A program made the position numbers and the translations under genes. Of a DNA stretch of 64,000 bases, positions 54,230-63,313 are shown piece after piece. Under the pieces are notes generated by a model that had not been told where the DNA came from, did no database searches, and worked only from the letters and a program-made list of their open reading frames with translations. Position 1 is the first letter of the stretch. The number at the start of each line of letters is the position of its first letter. The DNA is from JAGQYH01 sp041393015 (GTDB lineage: Bacteria > Bacteroidota > Bacteroidia > Chitinophagales > JADIYW01): positions 1-64,000 of the forward strand of contig JAWKKV010000005.1 of the NCBI GenBank assembly GCA_041393015.1, in the 5' to 3' direction.

Positions 54230-55552
54230 TTAGGTACTTTTATAGTTATCATCCCAGTTCTTAACCTTAGGTTCACTTAATTTACCAACAGACCTAGCTA
54301 CCAATAAAGCCACAGTAGCATCTCCGGTAACATTTACAGTAGTTCTTAGCATATCTAAAGGTCTATCAACAGCAAAAATCAATGCTAATCCAATCGCTAA
54401 TTTTTCAGAAGGAAAGCCAATAGATTCTAATACTATAACCAACATCACCATTCCTGCCCCAGGAACACCTGCAGAACCTATAGATGCCAATAAAGCCGTT
54501 AGAACAATAGTTAACTGAGCCATAAAATCTAATGGAAAACCAAGCGCCTCTGCTATAAAAACAGCCGCCACAGCTTGATACAAACTCGTTCCATCCATAT
54601 TAATAGTAGCTCCAACCGGCAAAACAAAACTGGCTACTTCACCATCTACACCTAAATGTTCTTCTGTACATTCCATGGTAACAGGCAAGGTGGCCACACT
54701 TGAACTCGTTGAAAAAGCCGTTAACTGGGCCGGACTTAAATTTTTTAAAAACCATAGTGGCGACTTCTTAACCACTACTGCAACTAAAAAGCAATAAAAA
54801 CCAATCATTATGGCGAGTCCGAGTACTACAACCATTGAATATTTCAATAAAGCAAACAATATATCCGGATCAGCGGAAGTAGATACCACATCTGCTAAAA
54901 GGGCAAACACAGCAAATGGTGCCATCAGCATAATTAAGTCAACCATTTTTAAAACCACTTCATTCAAAGAATCAAAAAATTGCTTTAATGGCTCGGCCTT
55001 TTTGTCTTCTACCAAAAGCAGACTAATACCCAGAAACAATGCAATAAATATGACTTGAAGCATCATTTTATTGTCACTCATGGCTGTGAATGCATTCTGT
55101 GGAATAATATTTACAATAAAATCTAACGGACCGGCGCTTTTCTGACGTTGTGCTTCATCTATTTTGGCAGTAATTCCTTGATCACTTGAATAAGTTGCTT
55201 CTAGTCTAGCAATCGTTTCCTCTGAAATACCATTTCCCGGCTGAATAATGTTTACCAGTGCAAGCCCAATAGTAATAGCTATCAGTGTTGTAACCATATA
55301 TATCACGATGGTTCTACCACCCATTCTCGATAACTTACCAATATCCTTTAAATCTGAAACACCTTTTATCAAAGAGGCTAAGATCAATGGAATAGCAATT
55401 AATTTCAATAAATTAACAAAGACAATTCCCCAAGGTTTTATCCAATTACTTACAAAATCACTTCCATTGGGAACAAAAATCATTAAAATACCAAATAGAA
55501 TACCCAATAGCATTCCTATCATTATTTTCCAATGAAGTGCTAAGTTTCTCAT
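54230..55552 (-). CDS. Dicarboxylate/amino acid:cation symporter (DAACS family)
   Basis: A 440-residue inner-membrane transporter of the GltP/GltT/DctA family with about eight helices and two re-entrant hairpins. The serine-rich HP1 motif STSSSVATLPVTM and the NMDGTSLYQAV motif in TM7 coordinate Na+ and substrate; GSAGVPGAGMVML is HP2. Family substrates are glutamate, aspartate or C4-dicarboxylates. The HP2/TM8 substrate-selective segment reads DRPLDMLRTTVNVTGD, where the Arg fits an acidic substrate. Single gene. Confidence 0.95.
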   Translation of the reverse strand: MRNLALHWKIMIGMLLGILFGILMIFVPNGSDFVSNWIKPWGIVFVNLLKLIAIPLILASLIKGVSDLKDIGKLSRMGGRTIVIYMVTTLIAITIGLALVNIIQPGNGISEETIARLEATYSSDQGITAKIDEAQRQKSAGPLDFIVNIIPQNAFTAMSDNKMMLQVIFIALFLGISLLLVEDKKAEPLKQFFDSLNEVVLKMVDLIMLMAPFAVFALLADVVSTSADPDILFALLKYSMVVVLGLAIMIGFYCFLVAVVVKKSPLWFLKNLSPAQLTAFSTSSSVATLPVTMECTEEHLGVDGEVASFVLPVGATINMDGTSLYQAVAAVFIAEALGFPLDFMAQLTIVLTALLASIGSAGVPGAGMVMLVIVLESIGFPSEKLAIGLALIFAVDRPLDMLRTTVNVTGDATVALLVARSVGKLSEPKVKNWDDNYKST

Positions 55553-55580
55553 ATTTGGTTTTTGTTAAAAAAACTGCGCG

Positions 55581-56660
55581 CTAGTATTTTGCTAAACGAT
55601 TTCTTAGCAAATGATCCGCCAGCACTAGTGCTGTCATGGCTTCTACAATAGGCACAGCACGCGGCAAAACACATGGATCATGCCTTCCCTTTCCACTCAC
55701 TACCGCCTTCTCTCCCTCTTTATCAACAGAAGCTTGATCTCGCATAATGGTAGCTACCGGCTTAAATGCCACTTGAAAGTAAATATCCATTCCATTAGAA
55801 ATACCACCTTGAATACCTCCTGAATGATTGGTTACAGTGGTTACTTTACCATCAACCGTTTCAAATATATCATTATGCTCACTGCCTTTTAAATCTGTTC
55901 CGGCAAATCCCGATCCATATTCAAAGCCTTTAACAGCATTGATACTCAACATGGCTTTACCTAAATCAGCATGTAACTTATCAAAAGCAGGTTCGCCCAA
56001 GCCAACAGGAACGCCTCTAACCACTCCTGTAATTACGCCACCAATGGTGTCACCTTGCTTTTTAATTTGCTGAATAAACTCAATCATCTGCTCTGCCATT
56101 CCGGCATCAGGACATCTAATGATATTATCATCAATTTTGGCAAGATCAAGTTCGTTATAGGTCTTATCCAATTGTAAGTGCCCCACTTTTGAAACATAAG
56201 CATCTACTTGAACACCTTCTTTGGATAGCAATTGCTTCGCAATGGCACCTGCCGCCACACGAGCCGCCGTTTCTCGGGCAGAAGACCTTCCTCCTCCACG
56301 ATAATCTCTTGAACCATATTTTGCATCATAAGTAAAGTCCGCATGAGATGGACGGTAAGTATCCTTAATGTGGCTATAATCCTTAGAACGTTGATCTTTA
56401 TTTCTAATCAAGATACTAATGGGTGTTCCTTGAGAAATACCTTCAAATACTCCGGAAAGAATCTCGAATGTATCTTCCTCCTTCCTTTGTGTCACAATTT
56501 TAGATTGCCCAGGTTTACGCCTATCCATGTCTTTTTGAATCAACGCTTCATTAATCTCTATTCCCGCAGGGCATCCATCTATCACTACACCAATAGCAGG
56601 TCCGTGCGACTCTCCATAAGTGCTGATTTTAAAAACTTGTCCAAAATTATTTCCAGGCAT
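55581..56660 (-). CDS. aroC: Chorismate synthase
   Basis: Last step of the shikimate pathway: EPSP to chorismate using reduced FMN; 359 residues. Signature segments are GESHGPAIGVVIDGCPAG, the RPSHADFTYDAKYG loop, RGGGRSSARETAARVAAGA and QGGISNGM, with FGTDLKG-like GFAGTDLKGSEHND. Other aro genes are absent from the window. Divergent from the ftcD gene with a 33-base gap, so promoters must overlap. Confidence 0.97.
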   Translation of the reverse strand: MPGNNFGQVFKISTYGESHGPAIGVVIDGCPAGIEINEALIQKDMDRRKPGQSKIVTQRKEEDTFEILSGVFEGISQGTPISILIRNKDQRSKDYSHIKDTYRPSHADFTYDAKYGSRDYRGGGRSSARETAARVAAGAIAKQLLSKEGVQVDAYVSKVGHLQLDKTYNELDLAKIDDNIIRCPDAGMAEQMIEFIQQIKKQGDTIGGVITGVVRGVPVGLGEPAFDKLHADLGKAMLSINAVKGFEYGSGFAGTDLKGSEHNDIFETVDGKVTTVTNHSGGIQGGISNGMDIYFQVAFKPVATIMRDQASVDKEGEKAVVSGKGRHDPCVLPRAVPIVEAMTALVLADHLLRNRLAKY

Positions 56661-56693
56661 GTTGCGAATATAGGATTTTCATTAAATTCAACC

Positions 56694-57701
56694 GTGCAAT
56701 TTTTTAAAGATAGCGATCAATTAGTTGAATGTATCCCAAATTTCTCAGAAGGAAGGGACAAAAATGTTATAAAAAAAATCGTTGAAGCCATTCAAAGCGT
56801 CAGTGACACTAAAATTTTACATGTCGACATGGGCTTTGATGCTAACAGAACGGTTATCACATTCGTAAGCAAATCAGCAACAATAGTTGAAGCAGCCTAC
56901 CAAGCTATAAAAGCAGCAGCAGAAAATATTGATATGTCTATTCAGCAAGGAGAACACCCTAGAATGGGTGCGACCGATGTTTGTCCATTAGTACCATTGC
57001 ACAATATTTCCATGGAATCTACCATTGACCTATCTAAATCATTGGCGAAAAGAGTTGGATCAGAACTAAAGATTCCAGTTTATCTATATGAACGATCTGC
57101 AACCACTTTCGAAAGATCTAACTTAGCTTATCTGCGCAAAGGGGAATACGAATCTATTCCAAAAAAAATAAAAGATAAAAATTGGCAACCGGATTATGGT
57201 CCATTTACATTTAATAAAAAATCTGGCATGACAGCCATCGGAGCTCGCAACTTTTTAATTGCTTACAATATCAACTTGAAAACAACTGATGTTACTATTG
57301 CAAAAAAGATTGCAGCACAAATAAGAGAAAGTGGCTCGATAAAAAATGGTATGCGTCAACCCGGAAAATTTAAAGGTTTAAAAGCGATTGGTTGGATGAT
57401 GGCATCCTATAATTACGCTCAAGTTTCAACCAATATTGTCGACATCAATTCAGCTCCAATTCATGAAGTTTTTGAAACAGTAAAATCACTTGCTAAACTA
57501 TATGGAACTTCTGTAAATGGTTCAGAACTTATTGGATTGATTCCGCAACAAATTTTGGTCAATGCAGGTCAATTTTATAGTTCCACGATGTTCCACAAAG
57601 GCCATATTGAAAAACTTATCGATTTATCTATCAATAATTTAGGATTAGATTACTCAAGTAATTTTATAAGTAGTGAAAGGATTATAGAAAAATTACTTTA
57701 A
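56694..57701 (+). CDS. ftcD: Glutamate formimidoyltransferase
   Basis: Transfers the formimino group from formiminoglutamate (a histidine degradation product) to tetrahydrofolate; 335 residues from a GTG at 56694. The frame is open upstream into aroC, but residues there are antisense of aroC, so GTG just before QFFKDSDQLVECIPNFSEG is the only reasonable start. The family core is EGRDKN, GEHPRMGATDVCPLVP and KPGMRQPGKFKG-like segments. Only the N-terminal transferase domains are present, without the cyclodeaminase half. It is followed by the DksA-like and ceramidase genes. Confidence 0.9.
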   Translation: MQFFKDSDQLVECIPNFSEGRDKNVIKKIVEAIQSVSDTKILHVDMGFDANRTVITFVSKSATIVEAAYQAIKAAAENIDMSIQQGEHPRMGATDVCPLVPLHNISMESTIDLSKSLAKRVGSELKIPVYLYERSATTFERSNLAYLRKGEYESIPKKIKDKNWQPDYGPFTFNKKSGMTAIGARNFLIAYNINLKTTDVTIAKKIAAQIRESGSIKNGMRQPGKFKGLKAIGWMMASYNYAQVSTNIVDINSAPIHEVFETVKSLAKLYGTSVNGSELIGLIPQQILVNAGQFYSSTMFHKGHIEKLIDLSINNLGLDYSSNFISSERIIEKLL

Positions 57702-57743
57702 GGCAAAAATTTACATTAAAAACTGTCCATATAAAGATAAAAA

Positions 57744-58094
57744 ATGAATACAAATATAACTGCTGAAGAGCTAGAAAACATAAAATTAAAGATCCAAAAA
57801 AAGATTAAAAAAACACAAGGAGATATCTCCTATTTAACAGAACAAACCCAACCCATTGCCCCTGAAAACTCGTTGGGAAGAATTACAAGAATGGATGCCA
57901 TAAATAGCAAAAGTGTTAATGAAGCCACCCTCCGTCAAGCCAAAATAAAATTAGGCCAATTAGAATATGCACTCCAAAGAATAGAACAAAAAGACTCGAC
58001 ATTTGGACTATGTAGCAACTGTCAAGATCCTATTCCTTTACCTCGTATTTTATTAATGCCGGAAAGTGATAGATGTGTGAAATGTGCCAAATAA
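57744..58094 (+). CDS. TraR/DksA-type zinc-finger protein
   Basis: A 116-residue protein with an N-terminal helical hairpin (about 5-85, rich in Lys, Gln and Glu) and a C-terminal zinc finger with Cys-x2-Cys in FGLCSNCQDPIP and Cys-x2-Cys in RCVKCAK. It resembles DksA/TraR proteins that bind the RNA polymerase secondary channel, and in Bacteroidota such proteins are often small and of unproven role. It is 42 bases after ftcD and 29 before the ceramidase gene, probably co-transcribed. Confidence 0.88.
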   Translation: MNTNITAEELENIKLKIQKKIKKTQGDISYLTEQTQPIAPENSLGRITRMDAINSKSVNEATLRQAKIKLGQLEYALQRIEQKDSTFGLCSNCQDPIPLPRILLMPESDRCVKCAK

Positions 58095-58123
58095 TTATAC
58101 TTTTAACCTCAAAGAATTAATCA

Positions 58124-59839
58124 ATGCAAATTGGAGTAAGTAAAATAGATATCACACCAGATGTTACTGGAAGCTCAATGTTGGGATATGGAATACCCGA
58201 ACATAAAATTGAAGGCGCCTCCACGCCTATTTATGCTAGAGCATTTTATATTGAAACTAAAAAGGAATGTGTAGCTATCGTAGTGGCAGAAATTGCCTTT
58301 TTTACACCTATTCTAAGATTCAAGATATTAGAATATATTAAAAGCAATTATCCTGCTTTAAAGCTATCTGACCATAATCTCTTGTTGTGTGCTCAGCATA
58401 CGCACAGCGCCCCTGGCGGATACTCTTACCATCCATTTTACAATATCACTACTCCGGGTTTAAAAAAGGATGTTTTAAATTACTATGCTTCAAAAATTGC
58501 AGCTGTACTTTTTGAATCTTACGAAAAGAAACAAAAAGGGAGTATCAAAATTGGAAAAGGAGAAATTGAAGCGGATAAAAAAGTAAGCTTTAATCGTTCT
58601 ATTGAAGCCTATAACAGCAATCCGGAAGTAGAGCTCATCAGTCAAGAAACAAGTCATTTAGGAGTAAACAGAGAAATGACCTTGTTAAAATTTGAATCTG
58701 ACAAAGGCAAAGCATTAGGCTCTATCAACTGGTTTGCCGTGCACCCTACTTCTATTCCAAATACGCTAAGAAAAATTCACTCAGACAATAAAGGCTATGC
58801 AGCCAGGTATTTAGAAAATGAACATGTTAATTCGAACCCAGACTATGTTGGCGCTTTTGCACAAGGAAATGCCGGTGATGTAACACCCAATTTTAATTTC
58901 GATAAAACTAAAAAGTACAATAGATACTGGAATGGACCTTATATTGATCACGATAGAAATGCCCTTTACAACGGTCGCTTACAGTTTGAAAAGGCTATTG
59001 AAATAGAACAAAGCTTAGAGAATAGTAAGAATATTGGAGCAACTGTTGATGGTTACACCACATGGCATAACATGAGCAATATGGAAATTGACCCCATGTT
59101 TGCTAAAGGTAAAATTGGCGCCATCACCAGCCCGTCATGTATGGGGATTGCTATGTTTATTGGTACTCAAACAGAAGGCTTAGGATTTCCAGACTTTATT
59201 ATTCCGGTTGCGAGAACTCTCAGCAAAGGCATTAAAACTTATGAGCAAGGTATCTTACCAATGGTATCAAAAGCTGAAAGAAAAAGACTTAGAAGAAAAT
59301 ATAAAGCCCAAGGCGTTAAGGATATTATCATGGAAACAGGAGAAAACAGGCTCTTTGGCACTAAAGATATCAAGCATTTTGTTTTACCAGACCTGTCTGA
59401 CAAAACAGTTGAACTGATAAAACACTTTGATAAAAAGGGTGCTTACGACATTATGCCTATGACGCCTCAAATTTTACCTTTCCAAGTGATTAGAATAGGA
59501 AGTGTTGTAATTGTGGCTATCGCATTTGAAATTACTACTGTAGCCGGTCGTAGACTTCAAGCCATGTTAGAAAAAGAGTTACTTTCTGAAGATATTAAGC
59601 ATGTTATATTAAGTCCTTATTCGAATGCTTACAACGGTTATATAACCACACCGGAAGAATATCAAATTCAGCAATACGAAGGCGGACATACGGTATTTGG
59701 GCAATGGACATTAAATGCTGTGCAGCAAATTTGCTTCAATATCGTAAACGAGTTTAAGAAAGCACCCAATAAGCGCAATATCATTTCAGATGAAATTACT
59801 TTCCCGAAAGAAGAAGATTTAGAAAAACTGGTTTACTAG
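58124..59839 (+). CDS. Neutral ceramidase-like protein
   Basis: A 571-residue protein matching the neutral/alkaline ceramidase N-terminal family, which splits ceramide into sphingosine and fatty acid. Zinc-binding residues are expected in CAQHTHSAPGG and WFAVHPTS; the amidase motif appears as GNAGDVTPN, where the family's Ser in GDVSP is Thr254. There is no signal peptide at the N-terminus (MQIGVSKIDITPD starts at once), so the enzyme looks cytoplasmic, while known ceramidases are usually exported. It is last of ftcD-dksA-like-ceramidase, and its stop overlaps the desaturase stop in a CTAG palindrome. Confidence 0.88.
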   Translation: MQIGVSKIDITPDVTGSSMLGYGIPEHKIEGASTPIYARAFYIETKKECVAIVVAEIAFFTPILRFKILEYIKSNYPALKLSDHNLLLCAQHTHSAPGGYSYHPFYNITTPGLKKDVLNYYASKIAAVLFESYEKKQKGSIKIGKGEIEADKKVSFNRSIEAYNSNPEVELISQETSHLGVNREMTLLKFESDKGKALGSINWFAVHPTSIPNTLRKIHSDNKGYAARYLENEHVNSNPDYVGAFAQGNAGDVTPNFNFDKTKKYNRYWNGPYIDHDRNALYNGRLQFEKAIEIEQSLENSKNIGATVDGYTTWHNMSNMEIDPMFAKGKIGAITSPSCMGIAMFIGTQTEGLGFPDFIIPVARTLSKGIKTYEQGILPMVSKAERKRLRRKYKAQGVKDIIMETGENRLFGTKDIKHFVLPDLSDKTVELIKHFDKKGAYDIMPMTPQILPFQVIRIGSVVIVAIAFEITTVAGRRLQAMLEKELLSEDIKHVILSPYSNAYNGYITTPEEYQIQQYEGGHTVFGQWTLNAVQQICFNIVNEFKKAPNKRNIISDEITFPKEEDLEKLVY

Positions 59840-60843
59840 TTTTGCTTTTTAGCTGCCATCTTAATAATGTTCCAATAGCCATTGCTATAATTCGCTTTTT
59901 CAAACAAACCTCTATCCCATAATTTTTGATGCATTGCTTTAAAATTATAAGATGGAATAGTAAATAGTAAGTGATGTTCTAAATGATAGTTAACATCTAA
60001 AGGAGCAAATAGAAATCGCTCTAACCAATTGGCATGAATCGTTCTACTATTTTGTAACGGATTTCTTCTATCAGCTACCATAGAGTGCTCAGCCATCGAT
60101 CTAATTCTTAAAATCAACAAGTAAGTGGTTAAGTAAGCTGCTGGCCATAAAAGATATAAGAGCGGTTTGCCAAAAGCCAAGCAAATTCCAAACATAATTA
60201 AATTAGCCGCCAATGGACCTCTTAAATTCTTAAATCCATTCTTCCAGGTAATACCTCTCTCCTCTTTGATTATCTTTTCTATCTTGTTTCCTAAGCTATA
60301 TTTCCAATAACCCAAATGCATCATCATTACACCAATATTACCTTTAATTCCTGTAATTCCGGACAAATCCCGGCCAAACTTTCTTGCTAAACTAGCTTTT
60401 GTTGTTGGATAGCCTTTGGTTAAATTTAAATCAGGATCATCATCTGTTCCAGTAGCTTTATGGTGTTGTAAATGATATGGTCTATACTGTTCAACATTAT
60501 GAATAATTGGATACGCTCCAAACCAATTCCCAATAATATCATTTAGTTTTCTAGACTTAAACAAGGAATAATGGGAAGTATCGTGCATAATAATAGCACA
60601 ACCTAATTGTTTAGCACCAAGAATAATTAAAGCTAGGATTACGGTTAAAACATTTGGCCATAAACCTACCATTACAAATGCTAAAACAATCCAAAACCAT
60701 ATTTTGAAAATTTCCCACGCTGCCTTTGTGTTCGATTTTTGCAGCAATTCGTGAATTTCCTCTTTCGATAAATACTCACGAACTATCGCTTTATAATGCT
60801 GCGTTTGGGAATTCTCAGGTCTAATATCGTACGATACACTCAT
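59836..60843 (-). CDS. Fatty acid desaturase
   Basis: A 335-residue integral membrane di-iron desaturase with several hydrophobic helices and the three histidine boxes: HDTSHYS, HLQHHKATG and HLEHHLLF. It introduces a double bond into an acyl chain (or a hydroxylation in related sphingolipid enzymes) and acts at the inner membrane with an electron donor that is not encoded nearby. Convergent with the ceramidase gene, with which it shares a CTAG overlapping stop. Confidence 0.92.
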   Translation of the reverse strand: MSVSYDIRPENSQTQHYKAIVREYLSKEEIHELLQKSNTKAAWEIFKIWFWIVLAFVMVGLWPNVLTVILALIILGAKQLGCAIIMHDTSHYSLFKSRKLNDIIGNWFGAYPIIHNVEQYRPYHLQHHKATGTDDDPDLNLTKGYPTTKASLARKFGRDLSGITGIKGNIGVMMMHLGYWKYSLGNKIEKIIKEERGITWKNGFKNLRGPLAANLIMFGICLAFGKPLLYLLWPAAYLTTYLLILRIRSMAEHSMVADRRNPLQNSRTIHANWLERFLFAPLDVNYHLEHHLLFTIPSYNFKAMHQKLWDRGLFEKANYSNGYWNIIKMAAKKQN

Positions 60844-60902
60844 GATTAGTAAAGATAAATATTATCTACTTTACAATGCATGCATTCGAATTATTTTAAC
60901 AA

Positions 60903-61814
60903 TTACTTGTAAAAACTAATCTCTACTAATGACTTCTCATCTAATAATATCAAGTCTGTTGTAGCTGCTGGAGAAAGCTTAATTTGAATATTCTCGTTTT
61001 CCTTAATATCAGGCAAAGGCGCCAAAACTTTAACAAATACAGATCTTCTATTCACCAAGTTTACCACTTTTACAATTGAACCGACAGGTGCTGTTTTATG
61101 CAAGGCATAATAAGCATCTTGTGCATTTGGATTCCCGGTTACTAATTTACCGGCTGTTCCTCTTTCCTTAGATAAGCTCCTTCCAGATGCTCTTCCTGAA
61201 TCATATTTTTGATACAAAACATCTTGTCTAGCATTTACACTAACCGTACTTTTAATCGGCACATTTGAAGGCTGGTAAGAAACAACTTCTTTATCTTCTT
61301 CATCATAAACCTTTAACTCACCATGAGCACTTACAATTAATTTTTGACCAACAGCAATATCATAGCCGCTTAAGTTATTCCATTTTTGAATATTTTCAAT
61401 CGACACATCATACATTCTCGATATGGAAAACAAAGTTTGTTTAGGCCCTACCTCATGGTAAACTAATTTAGCAGGATCTAACTTAACTTTCTCTACTGTA
61501 GGCTTAATATCTGTTTTAATGCCAGAATTATTTACTACAGCGATTTCTTTCGCTTTATCTTTACTATTCTTAGGTACTTTAATTACTTGACCCGGAATTA
61601 TATTATTGTTTACCAATGATGGGTTTTCACTCCAAATATCCTCTACTGTTGAATTATACTTCTGAGAAATTCTAAATAGATTATCTCCTAATTCAACTAA
61701 GTGCAATGCATATTCCGTTCCTTTTAATTCTATTTCACAAATTTCACTCTTATCTTGTGCCTGCATTAAAATGCTAAATGAAAGAAATAAAATAGTTAAT
61801 ATCGTGCGATTCAT
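60903..61814 (-). CDS. LysM-domain secreted protein with RlpA-like tail
   Basis: A 303-residue exported protein with a signal peptide (ending LMQAQ). Two LysM domains are visible: about residues 34-80 (LGDNLFRISQKYNSTVEDIW, PGQVIKVP) and 119-165 (KQTLFSISRMYDVSIENIQKW, VGQKLIVS). The final 85 residues (TAGKLVTGN to EISFYK) look like a double-psi beta-barrel of the RlpA type. Predicted to bind peptidoglycan and act in cell-wall remodelling. Divergent from the NfeD gene by 61 bases. Confidence 0.9.
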   Translation of the reverse strand: MNRTILTILFLSFSILMQAQDKSEICEIELKGTEYALHLVELGDNLFRISQKYNSTVEDIWSENPSLVNNNIIPGQVIKVPKNSKDKAKEIAVVNNSGIKTDIKPTVEKVKLDPAKLVYHEVGPKQTLFSISRMYDVSIENIQKWNNLSGYDIAVGQKLIVSAHGELKVYDEEDKEVVSYQPSNVPIKSTVSVNARQDVLYQKYDSGRASGRSLSKERGTAGKLVTGNPNAQDAYYALHKTAPVGSIVKVVNLVNRRSVFVKVLAPLPDIKENENIQIKLSPAATTDLILLDEKSLVEISFYK

Positions 61815-61875
61815 AATGCTTCTCTTTATTAGTTACTTATTTTAGTGTAAAATTCAATTTCAATTCTCACAAACA

Positions 61876-63309
61876 ATGACAAAGTTTTCAACAAATAGCG
61901 CATATATACTTTCCTACATTTTCTGTGTCTGCTTTCTTCTAATCAATTATCAAGCCATTTCACAAAATGATTCTACAATTAAAACTGAGTTAAAAGTAGA
62001 TAGCCTTTCCGCTGATAGTATTCAAACGGATGTTAAGCAAAAAGTGGTATACCATTTTAAACTCTATGAAGACATTATGCCCAATGCTGGTCGTTTGGTT
62101 AAAAATGTAATGAAACAAGCAGAGGAAAATAAAGCCGATGTAGTGATTATGGAATTAAACACATATGGAGGACGAGTAGATATTGCAGATACGATTAAAT
62201 CAATTTTTCTAAATGCCAAACCTTTAGTAGTTTCCTATATTGTCAATAATGCCATTTCAGCTGGCGCATTTATATCTATTGCCTGTGATAGTATTTATAT
62301 GAAAGAAGAAGCAACCATCGGGGCTTCTACGGTGGTTAATGGTACAGACGGACAGCAAATGCCGGATAAGTATCAATCTGTAATGCGATCAAAAATGAGG
62401 GCAACAGCAGAAATGCAAGGTAGAGATCCCGATATTGCAGAAGCCATGGTTGACGATAGAATTCATATTCCCGGCATTATTGATTCAGGAAAAACACTAA
62501 CTTTTACAGCTAAAGAAGCTTACAAACACAATTACTGCGACGGAATTGTCACCAATTTCCAAGGAGTAATTGAAGCATTAGGATTAGAAGATGCTAAAGT
62601 CATAGAACATAAATTAACAGCAATTGATAAAATTATTGGATTTCTTTTAAATCCGGCTGTGAGTAGTATTTTAATGTTATTGATTTTTGGAGGATTGTAT
62701 TTTGAGTTGCAAACGCCCGGAATTGGTTTCCCATTAGCTGCCGCCATCATTGGGGCAACCTTATTCTTTGCGCCCTTATATTTACAAGGCTTTGCTGCCA
62801 GTTGGGAAGTAGTTCTGTTTTTTATAGGAATTGCTTTTCTGGCCGTGGAAATTTTTGTCCTCCCCGGATTTGGGGTCGCCGGTATTATTGGATTAATTCT
62901 AATTATCTCCTCGCTTACCTTTAGTTTAGTAGAAAACGATGTGTTTGATTTTACTTTTACCGGTTGGGATGAAATTGGAATAGCATTGTTTAGAGTAGTG
63001 GTTACCTTAACCGTTGGCATATTAGCAATGGTAGCCTTTGGAGGCAGTTTATTTAAAACACCCGCTTTTCAAAGAATCATGCTAAAAGATGAGCAAAAAG
63101 CTTCTGATGGTTACGCTATCAGAAAATTAGAATTAGATCATTTAGTAGGTGCAATAGGTAAAGCGAGAACGGATCTTAGGACATCGGGTAAAGTTGAAAT
63201 TGATGGTGAAATTTATGATGCCTTATCCGAAGGTGGTTTTATAGATGTAGGAACTGAAATAAAAGTATTGAAGGTTGATGTTAATACTTTACTGGTAAGA
63301 AAAGTTTAA
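61876..63309 (+). CDS. NfeD-family ClpP-class serine protease
   Basis: A 477-residue inner-membrane protein: signal peptide (about 1-30, ending AISQ), then a SppA/ClpP-like periplasmic protease with Ser128 in NNAISAGAFISIA, then four to five helices (about 260-400) and a C-terminal NfeD OB-fold domain (LDHLVGAIGKARTDLR, GEIYDALSEGGFIDVG). Members cut membrane proteins such as stomatin partners. No stomatin-like gene is adjacent. kdsB follows after 4 bases, so both are likely in one transcript. Confidence 0.92.
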   Translation: MTKFSTNSAYILSYIFCVCFLLINYQAISQNDSTIKTELKVDSLSADSIQTDVKQKVVYHFKLYEDIMPNAGRLVKNVMKQAEENKADVVIMELNTYGGRVDIADTIKSIFLNAKPLVVSYIVNNAISAGAFISIACDSIYMKEEATIGASTVVNGTDGQQMPDKYQSVMRSKMRATAEMQGRDPDIAEAMVDDRIHIPGIIDSGKTLTFTAKEAYKHNYCDGIVTNFQGVIEALGLEDAKVIEHKLTAIDKIIGFLLNPAVSSILMLLIFGGLYFELQTPGIGFPLAAAIIGATLFFAPLYLQGFAASWEVVLFFIGIAFLAVEIFVLPGFGVAGIIGLILIISSLTFSLVENDVFDFTFTGWDEIGIALFRVVVTLTVGILAMVAFGGSLFKTPAFQRIMLKDEQKASDGYAIRKLELDHLVGAIGKARTDLRTSGKVEIDGEIYDALSEGGFIDVGTEIKVLKVDVNTLLVRKV

Positions 63310-63313
63310 GCAA

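Noticed and set aside
56343..56693. Upstream extension of the ftcD reading frame into aroC
   Set aside because: The extra residues are antisense of aroC and lack family similarity; GTG 56694 is the plausible start.
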